Shown: one piece after another, positions 1-7,763 of the stretch
Layout: each line of letters starts with the position of its first letter
Numbering within the stretch: position 1 is the first letter of the stretch
Assembly: GCF_013184075.1 (NCBI RefSeq)
Contig: NZ_JABEQQ010000001.1
Coordinates: 248,001 to 312,000, forward strand
Reading direction: 5' to 3'
Origin: Lentilactobacillus kribbianus
Lineage (GTDB): Bacteria; Bacillota; Bacilli; Lactobacillales; Lactobacillaceae
DNA: 64,000 nt
Notes under the pieces: model-generated
Databases searched by the model: none
Told to the model about the DNA's origin: nothing
What the model saw: only the letters and a program-made list of their open reading frames with translations
Position numbers and translations under genes: made by a program

Positions 1-290
1 ATAATGGCTTTGCAGACGTTAATATGGGAATTGGCATTATCGTGGTCGCCTTAGCTTCAATCATTATTGGTGAAGTAGTGTTTGGTGAGTTGACTATGAA
101 TCAGCGCCTAGTGGCGACCACTTTAGGTAGTATTTTATATCGCTTCGTAATTTTAATCGTCTTAACTCTTGGCTTTGATGCTAACGATTTGAATTTAATT
201 TCTGCGATTGTTCTTGCCATCTTTATGATGATCCCCGTCTTTGAATCACGCTTTAAAATTCGTCATACTTTTTTAAAGGGAGGTCGATAA
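1..290 (+). CDS. ABC transporter permease, C-terminal part (5' end outside window)
   Basis: The reading frame is open from the first bases of the window (frame beginning at base 3) and runs to a TAA at 288-290, so the ATG at 24 is an internal codon. The fragment contains hydrophobic membrane segments and ends in a short basic tail. It resembles the C-terminus of permeases of the COG4120 type (TrpY-like), which work with a substrate-binding lipoprotein and an ATPase. The next gene begins one base after the stop and encodes the matching COG1101-type ATPase, supporting an operon for import of an amino acid or similar small molecule. The binding protein would lie upstream of the window. The substrate cannot be read from this fragment. 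Confidence 0.8.
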   Translation, partial: NGFADVNMGIGIIVVALASIIIGEVVFGELTMNQRLVATTLGSILYRFVILIVLTLGFDANDLNLISAIVLAIFMMIPVFESRFKIRHTFLKGGR

Positions 291-291
291 T

Positions 292-1065
292 ATGACTACA
301 CCACTTTTAGAATTAAAAGACGTGGTTGTCACCGTTAATAGTGACACCCCAGAAGAATTAAATATTATGGATCACTTAAATCTCACCATCAACGAGGGTG
401 ATTTTATTACCGTGTTAGGTACTAACGGTGCCGGTAAATCAACTTTATTTAACGTCATCGGTGGTGATCTGCCTATTACCAGTGGCCAAATTTTGCTGCG
501 TGGTAAGGATATTACACACTTAAGTGTCGAAAAACGAACTAAATTTTTAAGTCGGGTTTTTCAAGATCCTAAAATGGGAACTGCCCCCCGAATGACGGTA
601 GCCGAAAATTTATTGCTAGCCCAAAAACGAGGTCAACATCGCGGGTTAATACCGCGAAATTTAAAGCAACAACTTCCCTATTTTAAAGAAATTACTCAAA
701 CTATGCCCAACGGCTTAAGTGAGCGCTTAAACACCCCCACTGGTAGTTTATCCGGTGGACAACGCCAAGCGCTAAGCTTTTTAATGGCCACCATCAAAAA
801 ACCAGATCTTTTACTTTTAGATGAACATACCGCCGCACTGGATCCCAAGACATCAACTGATTTAATGCAAATCACTAATCAAAGTATCAATGATGAACAT
901 TTAACCGCCTTAATGATCACTCATCATCTAAATGATGCCTTAGTTTCTGGGAATCGGCTTATTGTTTTAAGTCATGGTCAAATTGTTTTTGATGTGACCG
1001 GTGAACAAAAACAACAACTAACTAGTGAACAACTTTATGATTACTTTAGTGATTTACCCAATTAA
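292..1065 (+). CDS. ABC transporter ATP-binding protein
   Basis: 257-aa nucleotide-binding subunit of an ABC importer. It has Walker A GTNGAGKST near residue 45, signature LSGGQRQ near 155, Walker B LLLLDE near 175, and the switch histidine in ITHH near 210. The Walker B motif is followed by H rather than the usual P (DEHTAALD), as in the COG1101 branch. The start ATG at 292 has AAAGGGAGG upstream, overlapping the end of the permease gene. It supplies ATP hydrolysis to the preceding permease at the inner face of the membrane. A strong terminator follows directly. Confidence 0.88.
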   Translation: MTTPLLELKDVVVTVNSDTPEELNIMDHLNLTINEGDFITVLGTNGAGKSTLFNVIGGDLPITSGQILLRGKDITHLSVEKRTKFLSRVFQDPKMGTAPRMTVAENLLLAQKRGQHRGLIPRNLKQQLPYFKEITQTMPNGLSERLNTPTGSLSGGQRQALSFLMATIKKPDLLLLDEHTAALDPKTSTDLMQITNQSINDEHLTALMITHHLNDALVSGNRLIVLSHGQIVFDVTGEQKQQLTSEQLYDYFSDLPN

Positions 1066-1097
1066 AAAGCAGGTACCCGCCCGGGTACCTGCTTTTT
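1064..1097. terminator. Bidirectional intrinsic terminator
   Basis: A 16-bp arm (AAAAAGCAGGTACCCG) is followed after two bases by its exact complement, with A and T tracts at both ends. It sits between convergent genes (ABC ATPase and uracil permease) and can serve both. Confidence 0.9.
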
Positions 1098-1099
1098 AA

Positions 1100-2398
1100 T
1101 TATTCGACTGATTTGATGACTTTTTCACTGGCTGCTTCTTGTGGCATTACTAGGTTTAAAATAATGGCAATAATGGTGGCCAATGCTAATCCGGTAAATT
1201 GAAATTGACCAATTTGAAGATAAGCATTACCGATCCCAATGACTAATGTGGTTGAAGCAATCATTAAGTTTCTTTTTTTACTCAAATCCACTTTATCGTC
1301 AATCATCACCTGAATTCCGGATGTGGCAATCGTTCCGAACAAAAGAAAACTAATTCCACCAATTACCGGTAATGGCATTTGCATAATTAATACGTTTAGC
1401 TTATTCACAAAGGCAAAAATCATAGCGAAAACGGCGGCCCCAATTAAAACATAAACACTGTGAACTTTAGTAATCATCATGACTCCGATATTTTCACCGT
1501 AACTAGTGACCGCCGGGCCACCAATTAAACCAGCAACTAACGACGCTACCCCATCACCAGCTAAAGTACGATTTAATCCTGGATCTTTGAAAAAATTACG
1601 ATGAGTTAATTCATTTAAGACCATAATGTGGCCCATATGTTCGGTCATGGTTACAAAGGCAATCGGGGCAATTGTAATAATCGCACCAAAATTTAATTTG
1701 AACGGATAAGAAATGCCCGGAAATTCAAATGCCGGAATCTTAAACCATGGTGCGACTGCAATAGCATGCAGATCCACTAATCCCAACGCCATCGAAATTA
1801 GATAACCACCGACAATACCTAACAAGACCGGAATCAAACCAATTAATCCTTTAAACGCCATATTACAAAAAATCGCGATTCCTAAAGTCGCTAAGGCGAT
1901 CATAAAATAAGTTAAATTATAGTGACCATTTTTCATCATGGCATCCGTCGCAGCACTTCCGGCTAAGGAAAGGCCGATTACCATGACAATTGGTCCCACA
2001 ACAATTGGTGGTAAAATTTTGTCAACCCAGTTAGAACCAACGGCCCAAATAATGGCGGCAATAATCAAATAAACAATTCCGACACTTACCACCCCCTGCG
2101 CAATGCCAGGATAGCCAGTAGTTTTCATTAATGCTAACATCGGCGTGATAAACGCAAAACTAGATCCCATGTACGCTGGAATTTTACGTTGCGTAATCAT
2201 AATATGTAACAAGGTGCCAATACCAGAAGAAAATAACGCAATACTAGGACTTAACCCCACCAACAATGGCACGATCACGGTAGATCCAAACATTGAAAAC
2301 ATATGTTGCAGTGATAACCCAGCCCATGCTAATGGTTTTGGTCGATCATGAATATCTAACAATGCATTATCGTCATGAAACTCTGAATTTTGTGACAT
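1100..2398 (-). CDS. pyrP: Uracil permease (NCS2/UraA-PyrP family)
   Basis: 432-aa polytopic membrane protein of the nucleobase-cation symporter-2 family, a uracil:proton symporter. It shows the family's early conserved stretch (LQHMFSMFGSTVIVP), the half-helix region AYMGSSFAFITP, and GGPAVTSYGENIGVM. I chose the ATG at 2398 because a GGGGTG Shine-Dalgarno lies directly upstream; a GTG nine bases earlier sits inside that Shine-Dalgarno. The leader carries a PyrR-type attenuator, which fits a pyrimidine uptake gene shut off when UMP is plentiful. NCS2 also contains xanthine and urate carriers, but the PyrR leader argues for uracil. Confidence 0.93.
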   Translation of the reverse strand: MSQNSEFHDDNALLDIHDRPKPLAWAGLSLQHMFSMFGSTVIVPLLVGLSPSIALFSSGIGTLLHIMITQRKIPAYMGSSFAFITPMLALMKTTGYPGIAQGVVSVGIVYLIIAAIIWAVGSNWVDKILPPIVVGPIVMVIGLSLAGSAATDAMMKNGHYNLTYFMIALATLGIAIFCNMAFKGLIGLIPVLLGIVGGYLISMALGLVDLHAIAVAPWFKIPAFEFPGISYPFKLNFGAIITIAPIAFVTMTEHMGHIMVLNELTHRNFFKDPGLNRTLAGDGVASLVAGLIGGPAVTSYGENIGVMMITKVHSVYVLIGAAVFAMIFAFVNKLNVLIMQMPLPVIGGISFLLFGTIATSGIQVMIDDKVDLSKKRNLMIASTTLVIGIGNAYLQIGQFQFTGLALATIIAIILNLVMPQEAASEKVIKSVE

Positions 2399-2425
2399 TA
2401 ACTTCACCCCGCTATAATTTTAACC

Positions 2426-2540
2426 AAACAAAAACGTCCACTACCAGTAAGGTAGTGGACGCACCAAGGTTTTAGGTATAGTTTTATACACTAATATTTA
2501 GGCGACACGCGCATCTTACTGGCCTCTCCGGACCAAATTA
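2426..2540 (-). promoter_or_regulatory. PyrR-binding attenuator leader of the uracil permease
   Basis: On the minus strand the leader carries GTCCGGAGAGGCC (about 2520-2535), matching the PyrR-binding loop core TCCnGnGAGGCY. It is followed by a terminator with an 11-bp stem (2435-2445 with 2451-2461) and a TTTTTGTTT tract (2426-2434). CCAGTAAG, at the 3' side of the PyrR site (2515-2522), is an exact complement of CTTACTGG in the terminator (2444-2451), giving an alternative antiterminator helix. This is the known Gram-positive pyr attenuation layout: PyrR-UMP binds, the antiterminator cannot form, and transcription stops. PyrR itself is not in the window. Confidence 0.88.
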
Positions 2541-2560
2541 AAGATTGGTTATTAGAAGCC

Positions 2561-2589
2561 ATTGTATGGTTAAATCAGCCATCTGTCAA
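2561..2589 (-). promoter_or_regulatory. Sigma-A promoter of the uracil permease
   Basis: On the minus strand, TTGACA (2584-2589), a 17-base spacer and TACAAT (2561-2566) lie upstream of the PyrR leader. Confidence 0.8.
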
Positions 2590-2634
2590 ATTATTCTTGT
2601 CTGAAAACAGCGATTATGGGATAAATAGGTTTTC

Positions 2635-2643
2635 TGCTATAAT
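2635..2643 (+). promoter_or_regulatory. Extended -10 promoter
   Basis: TGCTATAAT, an extended -10 with perfect TATAAT at 2638-2643, lies 55 bases before the TTG start at 2698. The -35 region is poor. Confidence 0.6.
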
Positions 2644-2697
2644 AATGGTACATTTATATTTGATTAGGAAACAACTTAACTAATAAGGAATTTAACA

Positions 2698-3318
2698 TTG
2701 AAAAATTCAGACGATAAACCACAGTATAAAATTTACAAATTTGGTTCCCGAACAGATGCCCAGAAATCAAAGCGAACTAAAAGTGCCAGTTTTTACGGTT
2801 GGTTGAGTGGCTTAATTATTGTTGGCCTCTCCTTAATTATTGCCATGGGCATTAATAACTGGCAGTTAAGCCACCAAGGCCCTAATACTGCCATCATTTC
2901 CAAGCACACTGCTAAAAGTAAGCAAACCCAAGCCCAATTAAATCGTTCTACCAAAACGAGCGACCAACATTCAACTAGTCGGTCAGTATCACAATTTCGT
3001 GAACAATTAGCTTCATATCAAGATACTGGCCTAACTACTAAACAACGGGCTAAGTTTCAAGCCACCATTGATAGTGAAAAAGATGCAGAGATAGCTAAAC
3101 AAGAACAGACTCTTTTGGATCAAGTTAAGGTCAAAGTTACTAGTAATTCTAATCAACCCAAAACAAATGAGTTCAGTCAATCTCACACTTTCAGCTCCAT
3201 TGATGATGCTAAAAATTGGGCTAATGCTACTAAACAACAATGGTTAAGTGCTGGATATTCTACTTATACCATTACGTCTAACGGTCAGGGATACTATCTA
3301 CTGCACTTCGTTAAATAA
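2698..3318 (+). CDS. Membrane-anchored protein of unknown function
   Basis: 206-aa protein starting at TTG, with AAGGA about 10 bases upstream. It has a basic N-terminal cytoplasmic tail of about 30 residues, one hydrophobic segment (about 38-55, GLIIVGLSLIIAMG), then a Ser/Thr/Lys/Gln-rich external linker. The last 45 residues (about 160-206) form a compact segment with SSIDDAKNWANATK and YTITSNGQGYYLLHF. This looks like a small alpha/beta domain and is reminiscent of SPOR-type domains, but I could not establish homology. It is a single-gene unit with its own promoter and terminator. Topology suggests a cell-envelope role. Confidence 0.7.
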   Translation: MKNSDDKPQYKIYKFGSRTDAQKSKRTKSASFYGWLSGLIIVGLSLIIAMGINNWQLSHQGPNTAIISKHTAKSKQTQAQLNRSTKTSDQHSTSRSVSQFREQLASYQDTGLTTKQRAKFQATIDSEKDAEIAKQEQTLLDQVKVKVTSNSNQPKTNEFSQSHTFSSIDDAKNWANATKQQWLSAGYSTYTITSNGQGYYLLHFVK

Positions 3319-3345
3319 AACGGTCTCAATCAATGGGACCGTTTT
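3317..3345 (+). terminator. Intrinsic terminator
   Basis: AAAACGGTCTC pairs with GGGACCGTTTT (one G-T pair) and is followed by a T-rich end. It overlaps the stop codon of the upstream gene. Confidence 0.8.
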
Positions 3346-3399
3346 ATTGTACTTAAGTTTTAATAAGGTTAAACTATTCATAAAAGGGAGGTCGATTTA

Positions 3400-3909
3400 A
3401 TGAAAATTCAAGTTCCATTAGAAAGTGGTTTACTACCAGATCATTACAACCAATATGCCAATCCTGCCAATAAAATCGATGATATTCCGGTGGTTTCATT
3501 CCCCATTCAAATCAGTGATGTACCAGCCCAAACTAAAACGCTGGCCTTAACTCTATTGGATTGGGATGCCATTCCAGTGGGTGGGTTTGCTTGGATTCAC
3601 TGGATTGCTGCTAACATTCCTGCGGATACGACTGAAATTCCCGCAGATAATAGCCAAAATCCTCAGGTAGCTATGGTTCAAGGGCGTAACAGTACCGCTG
3701 GAAAAATTATTAACAATACTAACCCTATTACTGCCTTTCGTTATAATGGTCCTCAACCACCTGATAAAAACCATAATTATCGCCTAACTATGTTTGCTTT
3801 AGATACCAAGTTAAATCTCAAAAATGGTTTTTGGTTAAACGACATGCAACGCGAAATGCATGGTCATATTATCGACACGGCCGAATTTATTATTCCTTCA
3901 CGAAACTAA
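3400..3909 (+). CDS. YbhB/YbcL family (PEBP/Raf-kinase-inhibitor-like) protein
   Basis: 169-aa cytoplasmic protein of the phosphatidylethanolamine-binding family. The central signature is visible as LLDWDAIPVGGFAWIHW (about 49-65), followed by the strand turning into NIP. Near residue 124 the family's second motif is seen as YNGPQPPDKNHNYRL. Start ATG 3400 follows AAAAGGGAGG. Bacterial members bind a small anionic ligand, but their physiological role is poorly defined. No operon partner is evident; the universal stress gene downstream has its own promoter. Confidence 0.88.
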   Translation: MKIQVPLESGLLPDHYNQYANPANKIDDIPVVSFPIQISDVPAQTKTLALTLLDWDAIPVGGFAWIHWIAANIPADTTEIPADNSQNPQVAMVQGRNSTAGKIINNTNPITAFRYNGPQPPDKNHNYRLTMFALDTKLNLKNGFWLNDMQREMHGHIIDTAEFIIPSRN

Positions 3910-3938
3910 TTTTTATCTTCGAAATTAAAAACAGCTAG

Positions 3939-3947
3939 TGATATAAT
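3939..3947 (+). promoter_or_regulatory. Extended -10 promoter of the universal stress gene
   Basis: TGATATAAT with perfect TATAAT at 3942-3947 lies 34 bases before the ATG. The -35 region is weak. Confidence 0.6.
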
Positions 3948-3980
3948 GAACATATAAAATTCCCATAGGGGGTATTTCTA

Positions 3981-4472
3981 ATGACTATTGGTTACTCACA
4001 TATTATGGTTCCAGTTGACGGTTCAAAGGCTGCCGAAGCTGCTCTAAATAAAGGGGCAAAAATCGCAGTCTCCAATAAGGCTCATTTAGATATTTTAATG
4101 GTACTTAATACATCTCAATACGGCTACTATTATGGTGGTTTAGTAGATGGTGATGTCATCAACGATATGGTTGATGATACCTCTGATTATTTAAATGAAT
4201 TGCGTCAAGAAGTGCAAAAAAAGTATCCTGATTTAAACGCTGATGTCCATATTCGTTTTGGTAATCCCAAAACTGTTATCAGCTTAGAATTTCCCAAAGA
4301 TCATCATACTGATTTAATCATTATGGGAGCTACCGGGATGGGGCGTATTCAAAGAGTAGTGGAAGGATCCGTTACTGCCTTTGTTAACCGTAACGCCCAT
4401 TGTGATGTCATTGTTGTTCGCACTGATGAAAATAACCAACCGCTATTACACGGTAAAGGTAAAAAGAAATAA
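3981..4472 (+). CDS. Universal stress protein, UspA family (ATP-binding type)
   Basis: 163-aa single Usp domain. N-terminal strand IMVPVDGSKAAEAAL carries the conserved Asp. The C-terminal ATP loop follows the G-2x-G-9x-G(S/T) pattern: GATGMGRIQRVVEGSVT near 118-134, so nucleotide binding is expected. Compared with typical 145-aa members it has a short basic tail (HGKGKKK). Start ATG 3981 is preceded by ATAGGGGGT. A second, more distant Usp is encoded at 32962-33408. The partner process is not shown by the context. Confidence 0.92.
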   Translation: MTIGYSHIMVPVDGSKAAEAALNKGAKIAVSNKAHLDILMVLNTSQYGYYYGGLVDGDVINDMVDDTSDYLNELRQEVQKKYPDLNADVHIRFGNPKTVISLEFPKDHHTDLIIMGATGMGRIQRVVEGSVTAFVNRNAHCDVIVVRTDENNQPLLHGKGKKK

Positions 4473-4475
4473 CTA

Positions 4476-4505
4476 AAATTCTAGGTATAATGCCTAGGAT
4501 TTTTT
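4476..4505 (+). terminator. Intrinsic terminator
   Basis: CTAGG and CCTAG arms around TATAATG, flanked by AAAAT and ATTTTT, directly after the universal stress gene. Confidence 0.75.
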
Positions 4506-4601
4506 ATTTGCTCAATTTAGCTCTAAGCACATTTTCCCAGTCGAGTAAAAGATTGCGTTATGATTGATATAGTTAAATTAAATGCAAAGGAGCTATCACT
4601 T

Positions 4602-5468
4602 ATGAAATATGCTGTTACTGGAGCTACCGGCCACTTTGGTCAAGCTGCCATCACTAATTTATTAAAACACGTAGCTGCTAATGAAATTGTCGCCATCGTC
4701 CGAGATGAAGTTAAAGCTCGCAAGCAATTACCATCAGATATTGAAATTAGAACTGCAGCTTATGATCATCCTGCTGATTTAGCGACAGCCTTTTCAGGAA
4801 TTGATCGCTTATTATTTGTCTCCTCCATTCCTGGTCGTGAGATGCCCCGTTTGCAACAACATTTAAATGTCGTGAACGCTGCTCAACAAGCTGGTGTTAA
4901 ATTCATTGCCTACACCAGCTATCCTCACGCCAATACCGCTACCTCACCTCTTTCTGCAGATCATCGAGCTACAGAAACCGCGATTGTTAAAACCGGTATT
5001 GCTCACAGCTTTTTGCGTAATAACTGGTACATGGAAAATGAAATCGGCTTGATTCAAACCGGCCTGATGGGTAAGCCAATTGTTTATTCGGCTGGTGATG
5101 GTAAAGTTGGTTGGGCTTTGGAACGCGATTATGCTGAAGCGGCTGCTTTAGTATTATTAAGCGACCAACCAAAAGAAGTCTATGAATTTACTGGACAACC
5201 TCATACTTTTTCCCAATTAGGTGCTGTCATTAGTGAAATGGCACAAAAGCACGCAGATGTTCGTAGCATTTCAGATCAAGACTATGCTAATTACTTACGA
5301 GATGAAGATGGCTTAGATTCCAAATCAATTGAAAATATTATTGCTATTCAAACTTTAATCCGTAACGGTGATCTTAATGAACAATCCAGTGACCTCACTG
5401 ATGTTTTAAGACGACCCTTGCCTACTCTAGCTGAAATGGTTAAACAAGTAACCACTGAGGATCGATAA
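4602..5468 (+). CDS. NmrA-like NAD(P)-binding protein (SDR family oxidoreductase)
   Basis: 288-aa atypical short-chain dehydrogenase/reductase. The Rossmann loop GATGHFG is at residues 7-13, near the N-terminus. I place the start at ATG 4602, behind AAAGGAG, rather than the in-frame ATG 42 bases upstream, because the glycine loop is then at the usual place. Family relatives include the NAD(P)H:quinone oxidoreductase QOR2 and redox sensors. The YTSYPHA segment lies where the SDR active-site Tyr usually is. Function is probably reduction of quinones or aldehydes, or redox sensing; sequence does not decide. Confidence 0.87.
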   Translation: MKYAVTGATGHFGQAAITNLLKHVAANEIVAIVRDEVKARKQLPSDIEIRTAAYDHPADLATAFSGIDRLLFVSSIPGREMPRLQQHLNVVNAAQQAGVKFIAYTSYPHANTATSPLSADHRATETAIVKTGIAHSFLRNNWYMENEIGLIQTGLMGKPIVYSAGDGKVGWALERDYAEAAALVLLSDQPKEVYEFTGQPHTFSQLGAVISEMAQKHADVRSISDQDYANYLRDEDGLDSKSIENIIAIQTLIRNGDLNEQSSDLTDVLRRPLPTLAEMVKQVTTEDR

Positions 5469-5539
5469 AATATTAAGTTAAACTGATTCGACCAAATACT
5501 GATGTCGTAAAAAGCTGAAATTTTGGGGGAGATATTATT

Positions 5540-6049
5540 ATGGAAGAGAAAATTAATAAGTTTGATCCATTTTCATTAATTATTGGCATTTTAGCCGTAA
5601 TTGTTTCAATCATTAGTCTTCGAAACCCCCTTCCAACGTTTGGTGCAGTAGTTATCATTGCTGGGGTGGTTTCGATATTCATTGGACTATATAAGTTGTT
5701 TAGTGTCCGACCTTATGTCGAAAATTCCGGTTGGCTAACGTTTAATGCCATTTTAGATATTATTATCGGGGCAATCATGTTGTTTAACGGGGCTTTTGGA
5801 TCTCTTTACGTAGCCATTTTCTTTGCGGTTATGTTCATCATGGATTCCTTTACCGCCTTATGGGCGTCTCGTTTGCTCAAACCAATTAATAATGGCCTAT
5901 ATTGGTTAGAAATCATAGTTGCTATTTTAGGCGTTATTTTTGGTTTTGTTCTATTATTTTCACCAATGTTATCCGCCGTTTCTATTTCCTTTATGGTGGC
6001 TTTATTATTTATGACATTTGGTATTGAAATGATTGTTCACTCGTTTTAA
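5540..6049 (+). CDS. HdeD-like (DUF308) membrane protein
   Basis: 169-aa protein made of about six hydrophobic segments in hairpin pairs, with ISLRNPLPTFGAVVIIAGVV typical of HdeD/DUF308. Enterobacterial HdeD is linked to acid resistance at high cell density; the role in lactobacilli is untested. Start ATG 5540 has TTGGGGGAG upstream. A 52-aa membrane peptide gene follows after a terminator. Confidence 0.85.
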   Translation: MEEKINKFDPFSLIIGILAVIVSIISLRNPLPTFGAVVIIAGVVSIFIGLYKLFSVRPYVENSGWLTFNAILDIIIGAIMLFNGAFGSLYVAIFFAVMFIMDSFTALWASRLLKPINNGLYWLEIIVAILGVIFGFVLLFSPMLSAVSISFMVALLFMTFGIEMIVHSF

Positions 6050-6057
6050 TCAATAAC

Positions 6058-6097
6058 AGAATGTTTGATACTAAATAGGTATTGGACATTCTTTTTT
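6058..6097 (+). terminator. Intrinsic terminator
   Basis: AGAATGT pairs with ACATTCT, with extra inner pairing of ATAC and GTAT, and is followed by TTTTTT. Confidence 0.8.
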
Positions 6098-6139
6098 AAT
6101 CGCGAGATAATACGGAAAACTAATAATTGAGGAGACCTC

Positions 6140-6298
6140 ATGATTTTAGAAGTATTAATTTTTGGAGTAGGACTCTTTGCTATTTTATTTGGCTTGTATC
6201 AACTAGTTCGCCCCATTAGTAATAACAATCGACCAGCTATTTTATGGTTGGTTATCGGCGTCATCGTTTTGATTGCCGGAAAAAATCTACTTCAATAA
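6140..6298 (+). CDS. Small membrane peptide, 52 aa
   Basis: A 52-codon frame with a good Shine-Dalgarno (TTGAGGAGACC, 7 bases before ATG). It encodes two hydrophobic segments (about 2-22 and 33-47) joined by a polar turn with RPISNNNRP. It is bracketed by its own upstream and downstream terminators, so it is probably a separate unit. No family is recognised. The arrangement resembles small membrane proteins that sit next to HdeD-like genes, but a partner role is inference. Confidence 0.65.
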   Translation: MILEVLIFGVGLFAILFGLYQLVRPISNNNRPAILWLVIGVIVLIAGKNLLQ

Positions 6299-6299
6299 A

Positions 6300-6328
6300 A
6301 ATCGATCTAATACATAGATCGGTTTTTT
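6300..6328. terminator. Intrinsic terminator, probably bidirectional
   Basis: CGATCTA (6303-6309) pairs with TAGATCG (6315-6321), with an A tract before and T tract after. It lies between convergent genes. Confidence 0.78.
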
Positions 6329-7466
6329 ATTTTAAACTAGCAAATCCTTGCTGCAGATCCCTCATTAGATCATGTTGATCCTCTACTCCTACCGATAGTC
6401 GAATTAACTCGTCTTTAATACCATTAGCTAACCGAGTTGATTTGGGAATAGCCCCATGGGTCATTACAGCGGGAATCTCAATTAAGCTTTCTAAGGCTCC
6501 TAAGCTTTCCGCTAAGGTAATAGTTTGCAGACTTTGAACAAACCTAACTGGGTCTAAACCAGCCTGTAATTCAAAAGAAATCATAGCACCAAAACCGTTC
6601 ATCTGTTTTTTAGCAATTTCATAATCCGGGTTATCTGGATCACCCGGATAATAGATCTTAGCCACCGCCGGTTCATTTTGGAGGTAATCAAAAATGGCAG
6701 TAGTATTTTTCAAATGGGCTTGCATTCGTAACGCTAAAGTTTTCATGCCACGCTGCAATAACCAACTTTCTTGTGGTGCTAAAATGGCCCCAATGGCATT
6801 TTGTAAATAGCGAATTTGTTCACCTAATTGATCCGACTTAGTCACTACTAAGCCCCCGATAACGTCAGAATGGCCTCCCAAATATTTTGACGCACTATGA
6901 ATCACGATGTCCGCCCCCAATTCCAATGGGCGTTGAATGTATGGTGAACTAAACGTATTGTCAACGATGGTCAGCAGATGATGCTCGTGAGCAATACCGG
7001 CAATCGCTGTAATATCCGTTACCCTTAGCAATGGGTTAGTCGGGGTTTCCAAATAAATCGCTTTGGTATGATCAGTAATTGCCTGTTTCACCGCGATTAG
7101 ATCTCTAGTGTCAACCACTGTAAAAGTCATCCCAAACCGCTTTAAGACCGTTTCAATTAAACAAAATGTGCCCCCATATACATCGTTACCGACTACAAGA
7201 TGATCGCCTTGACTAAACAACGAAAAAACAGTATCAATAGCTGCTGACCCAGAAGCGAAGGCAAATCCCGCACGGCCTCCCTCTAAGTCCGCAATTAATG
7301 ATTCGACTGCTGCTCTAGTTGGGTTACCACTACGAGAATATTCATATTGATTAGCCCCGATTTGTTTTTGCCGAAAAGTCGAAGCCATATAGATCGGTAC
7401 TGATGTTGCTCCCGTAGTAGCGTCTTCACTGATACCACCGTGTAATAACTTAGTTGCAAAATTCAT
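6327..7466 (-). CDS. PLP-dependent cystathionine lyase/synthase (Cys/Met metabolism family)
   Basis: 379-aa fold-type I PLP enzyme of the trans-sulfuration family. YEYSRSGNPTR (about 42-52) is the phosphate and substrate loop, and SASKYLGGHSDVIGG holds the Schiff-base lysine (about residue 194). It could be cystathionine gamma-synthase, gamma-lyase or beta-lyase. The closest impression is the lactococcal beta-lyase/gamma-lyase group, but these are not reliably separated by eye. Start ATG follows ACGAGGT. The leader encodes a Cys-rich peptide and an attenuator, implying control by cysteine supply, which would fit cysteine formation from cystathionine. Confidence 0.9.
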   Translation of the reverse strand: MNFATKLLHGGISEDATTGATSVPIYMASTFRQKQIGANQYEYSRSGNPTRAAVESLIADLEGGRAGFAFASGSAAIDTVFSLFSQGDHLVVGNDVYGGTFCLIETVLKRFGMTFTVVDTRDLIAVKQAITDHTKAIYLETPTNPLLRVTDITAIAGIAHEHHLLTIVDNTFSSPYIQRPLELGADIVIHSASKYLGGHSDVIGGLVVTKSDQLGEQIRYLQNAIGAILAPQESWLLQRGMKTLALRMQAHLKNTTAIFDYLQNEPAVAKIYYPGDPDNPDYEIAKKQMNGFGAMISFELQAGLDPVRFVQSLQTITLAESLGALESLIEIPAVMTHGAIPKSTRLANGIKDELIRLSVGVEDQHDLMRDLQQGFASLK

Positions 7467-7509
7467 TTTAATTACCTCGTTTTATTAATTTTTGATTTTT
7501 TAGCCAAAC

Positions 7510-7546
7510 AAAAAAGGCCCGGAATTCCTCAATGAATTCGCGTGCC
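7510..7546 (-). terminator. Leader terminator (attenuator) before the cystathionine enzyme
   Basis: On the minus strand, GGCACGCGAATTC pairs imperfectly with GAATTCCGGGCC (one bulge, one mismatch) and is followed by TTTTTTG. It lies downstream of the Cys-rich leader peptide and 44 bases upstream of the structural gene. GGCCTTTT in its 3' arm (7512-7519) can instead pair with AAAAGGTC (7573-7580). Confidence 0.82.
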
Positions 7547-7607
7547 CCATCTCCGTAGTGGATTATTAATTAGACCTTTTGGAAAATAACTCTAAATCAG
7601 GTCATGC

Positions 7608-7682
7608 TTAACAAGCCAAACATCGTGAGTCACACGGTGTTTGACAACAAATAGTTTTAACATTAACCAACAATTTAGTCAT
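7608..7682 (-). CDS. Cysteine-rich leader peptide, 24 aa (putative attenuation peptide)
   Basis: A 24-codon frame on the minus strand, starting with ATG at 7682, has a near-ideal Shine-Dalgarno (CGGAGG, 7 bases upstream). Five of its codons are TGT cysteine: codons 12, 13, 17, 21 and 24, the last directly before the TAA. It lies between a sigma-A promoter (7713-7741) and a leader terminator (7510-7546), upstream of the sulfur amino acid gene. This is the layout of amino-acid attenuation leaders, with Cys as the sensed residue. CAAACACCGTG and CACGATGTTTG (7633-7643 and 7617-7627) form a hairpin across codons 14-22. GACCT (7599-7603) can pair with AGGTC (7573-7577) as an anti-antiterminator. 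Expression of the peptide and the exact switch are inferred. Confidence 0.72.
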   Translation of the reverse strand: MTKLLVNVKTICCQTPCDSRCLAC

Positions 7683-7712
7683 TATTTTTCCTCCGTAATT
7701 TAACTTGAATAC

Positions 7713-7741
7713 AGTCTATTCACTCACCTGATAATTGTCAA
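7713..7741 (-). promoter_or_regulatory. Promoter of the Cys-leader transcript
   Basis: On the minus strand, TTGACA (7736-7741), 17 bases, then TAGACT (7713-7718). Confidence 0.75.
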
Positions 7742-7763
7742 CTAAAACTTAAAATTCAACAAA

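Noticed and set aside
7510-7741. T-box or SAM riboswitch in the leader of the cystathionine enzyme
   Set aside because: The T-box core AGGGTGGNACCGCG and the SAM-I or SMK cores are absent, and a leader peptide explains the region better.
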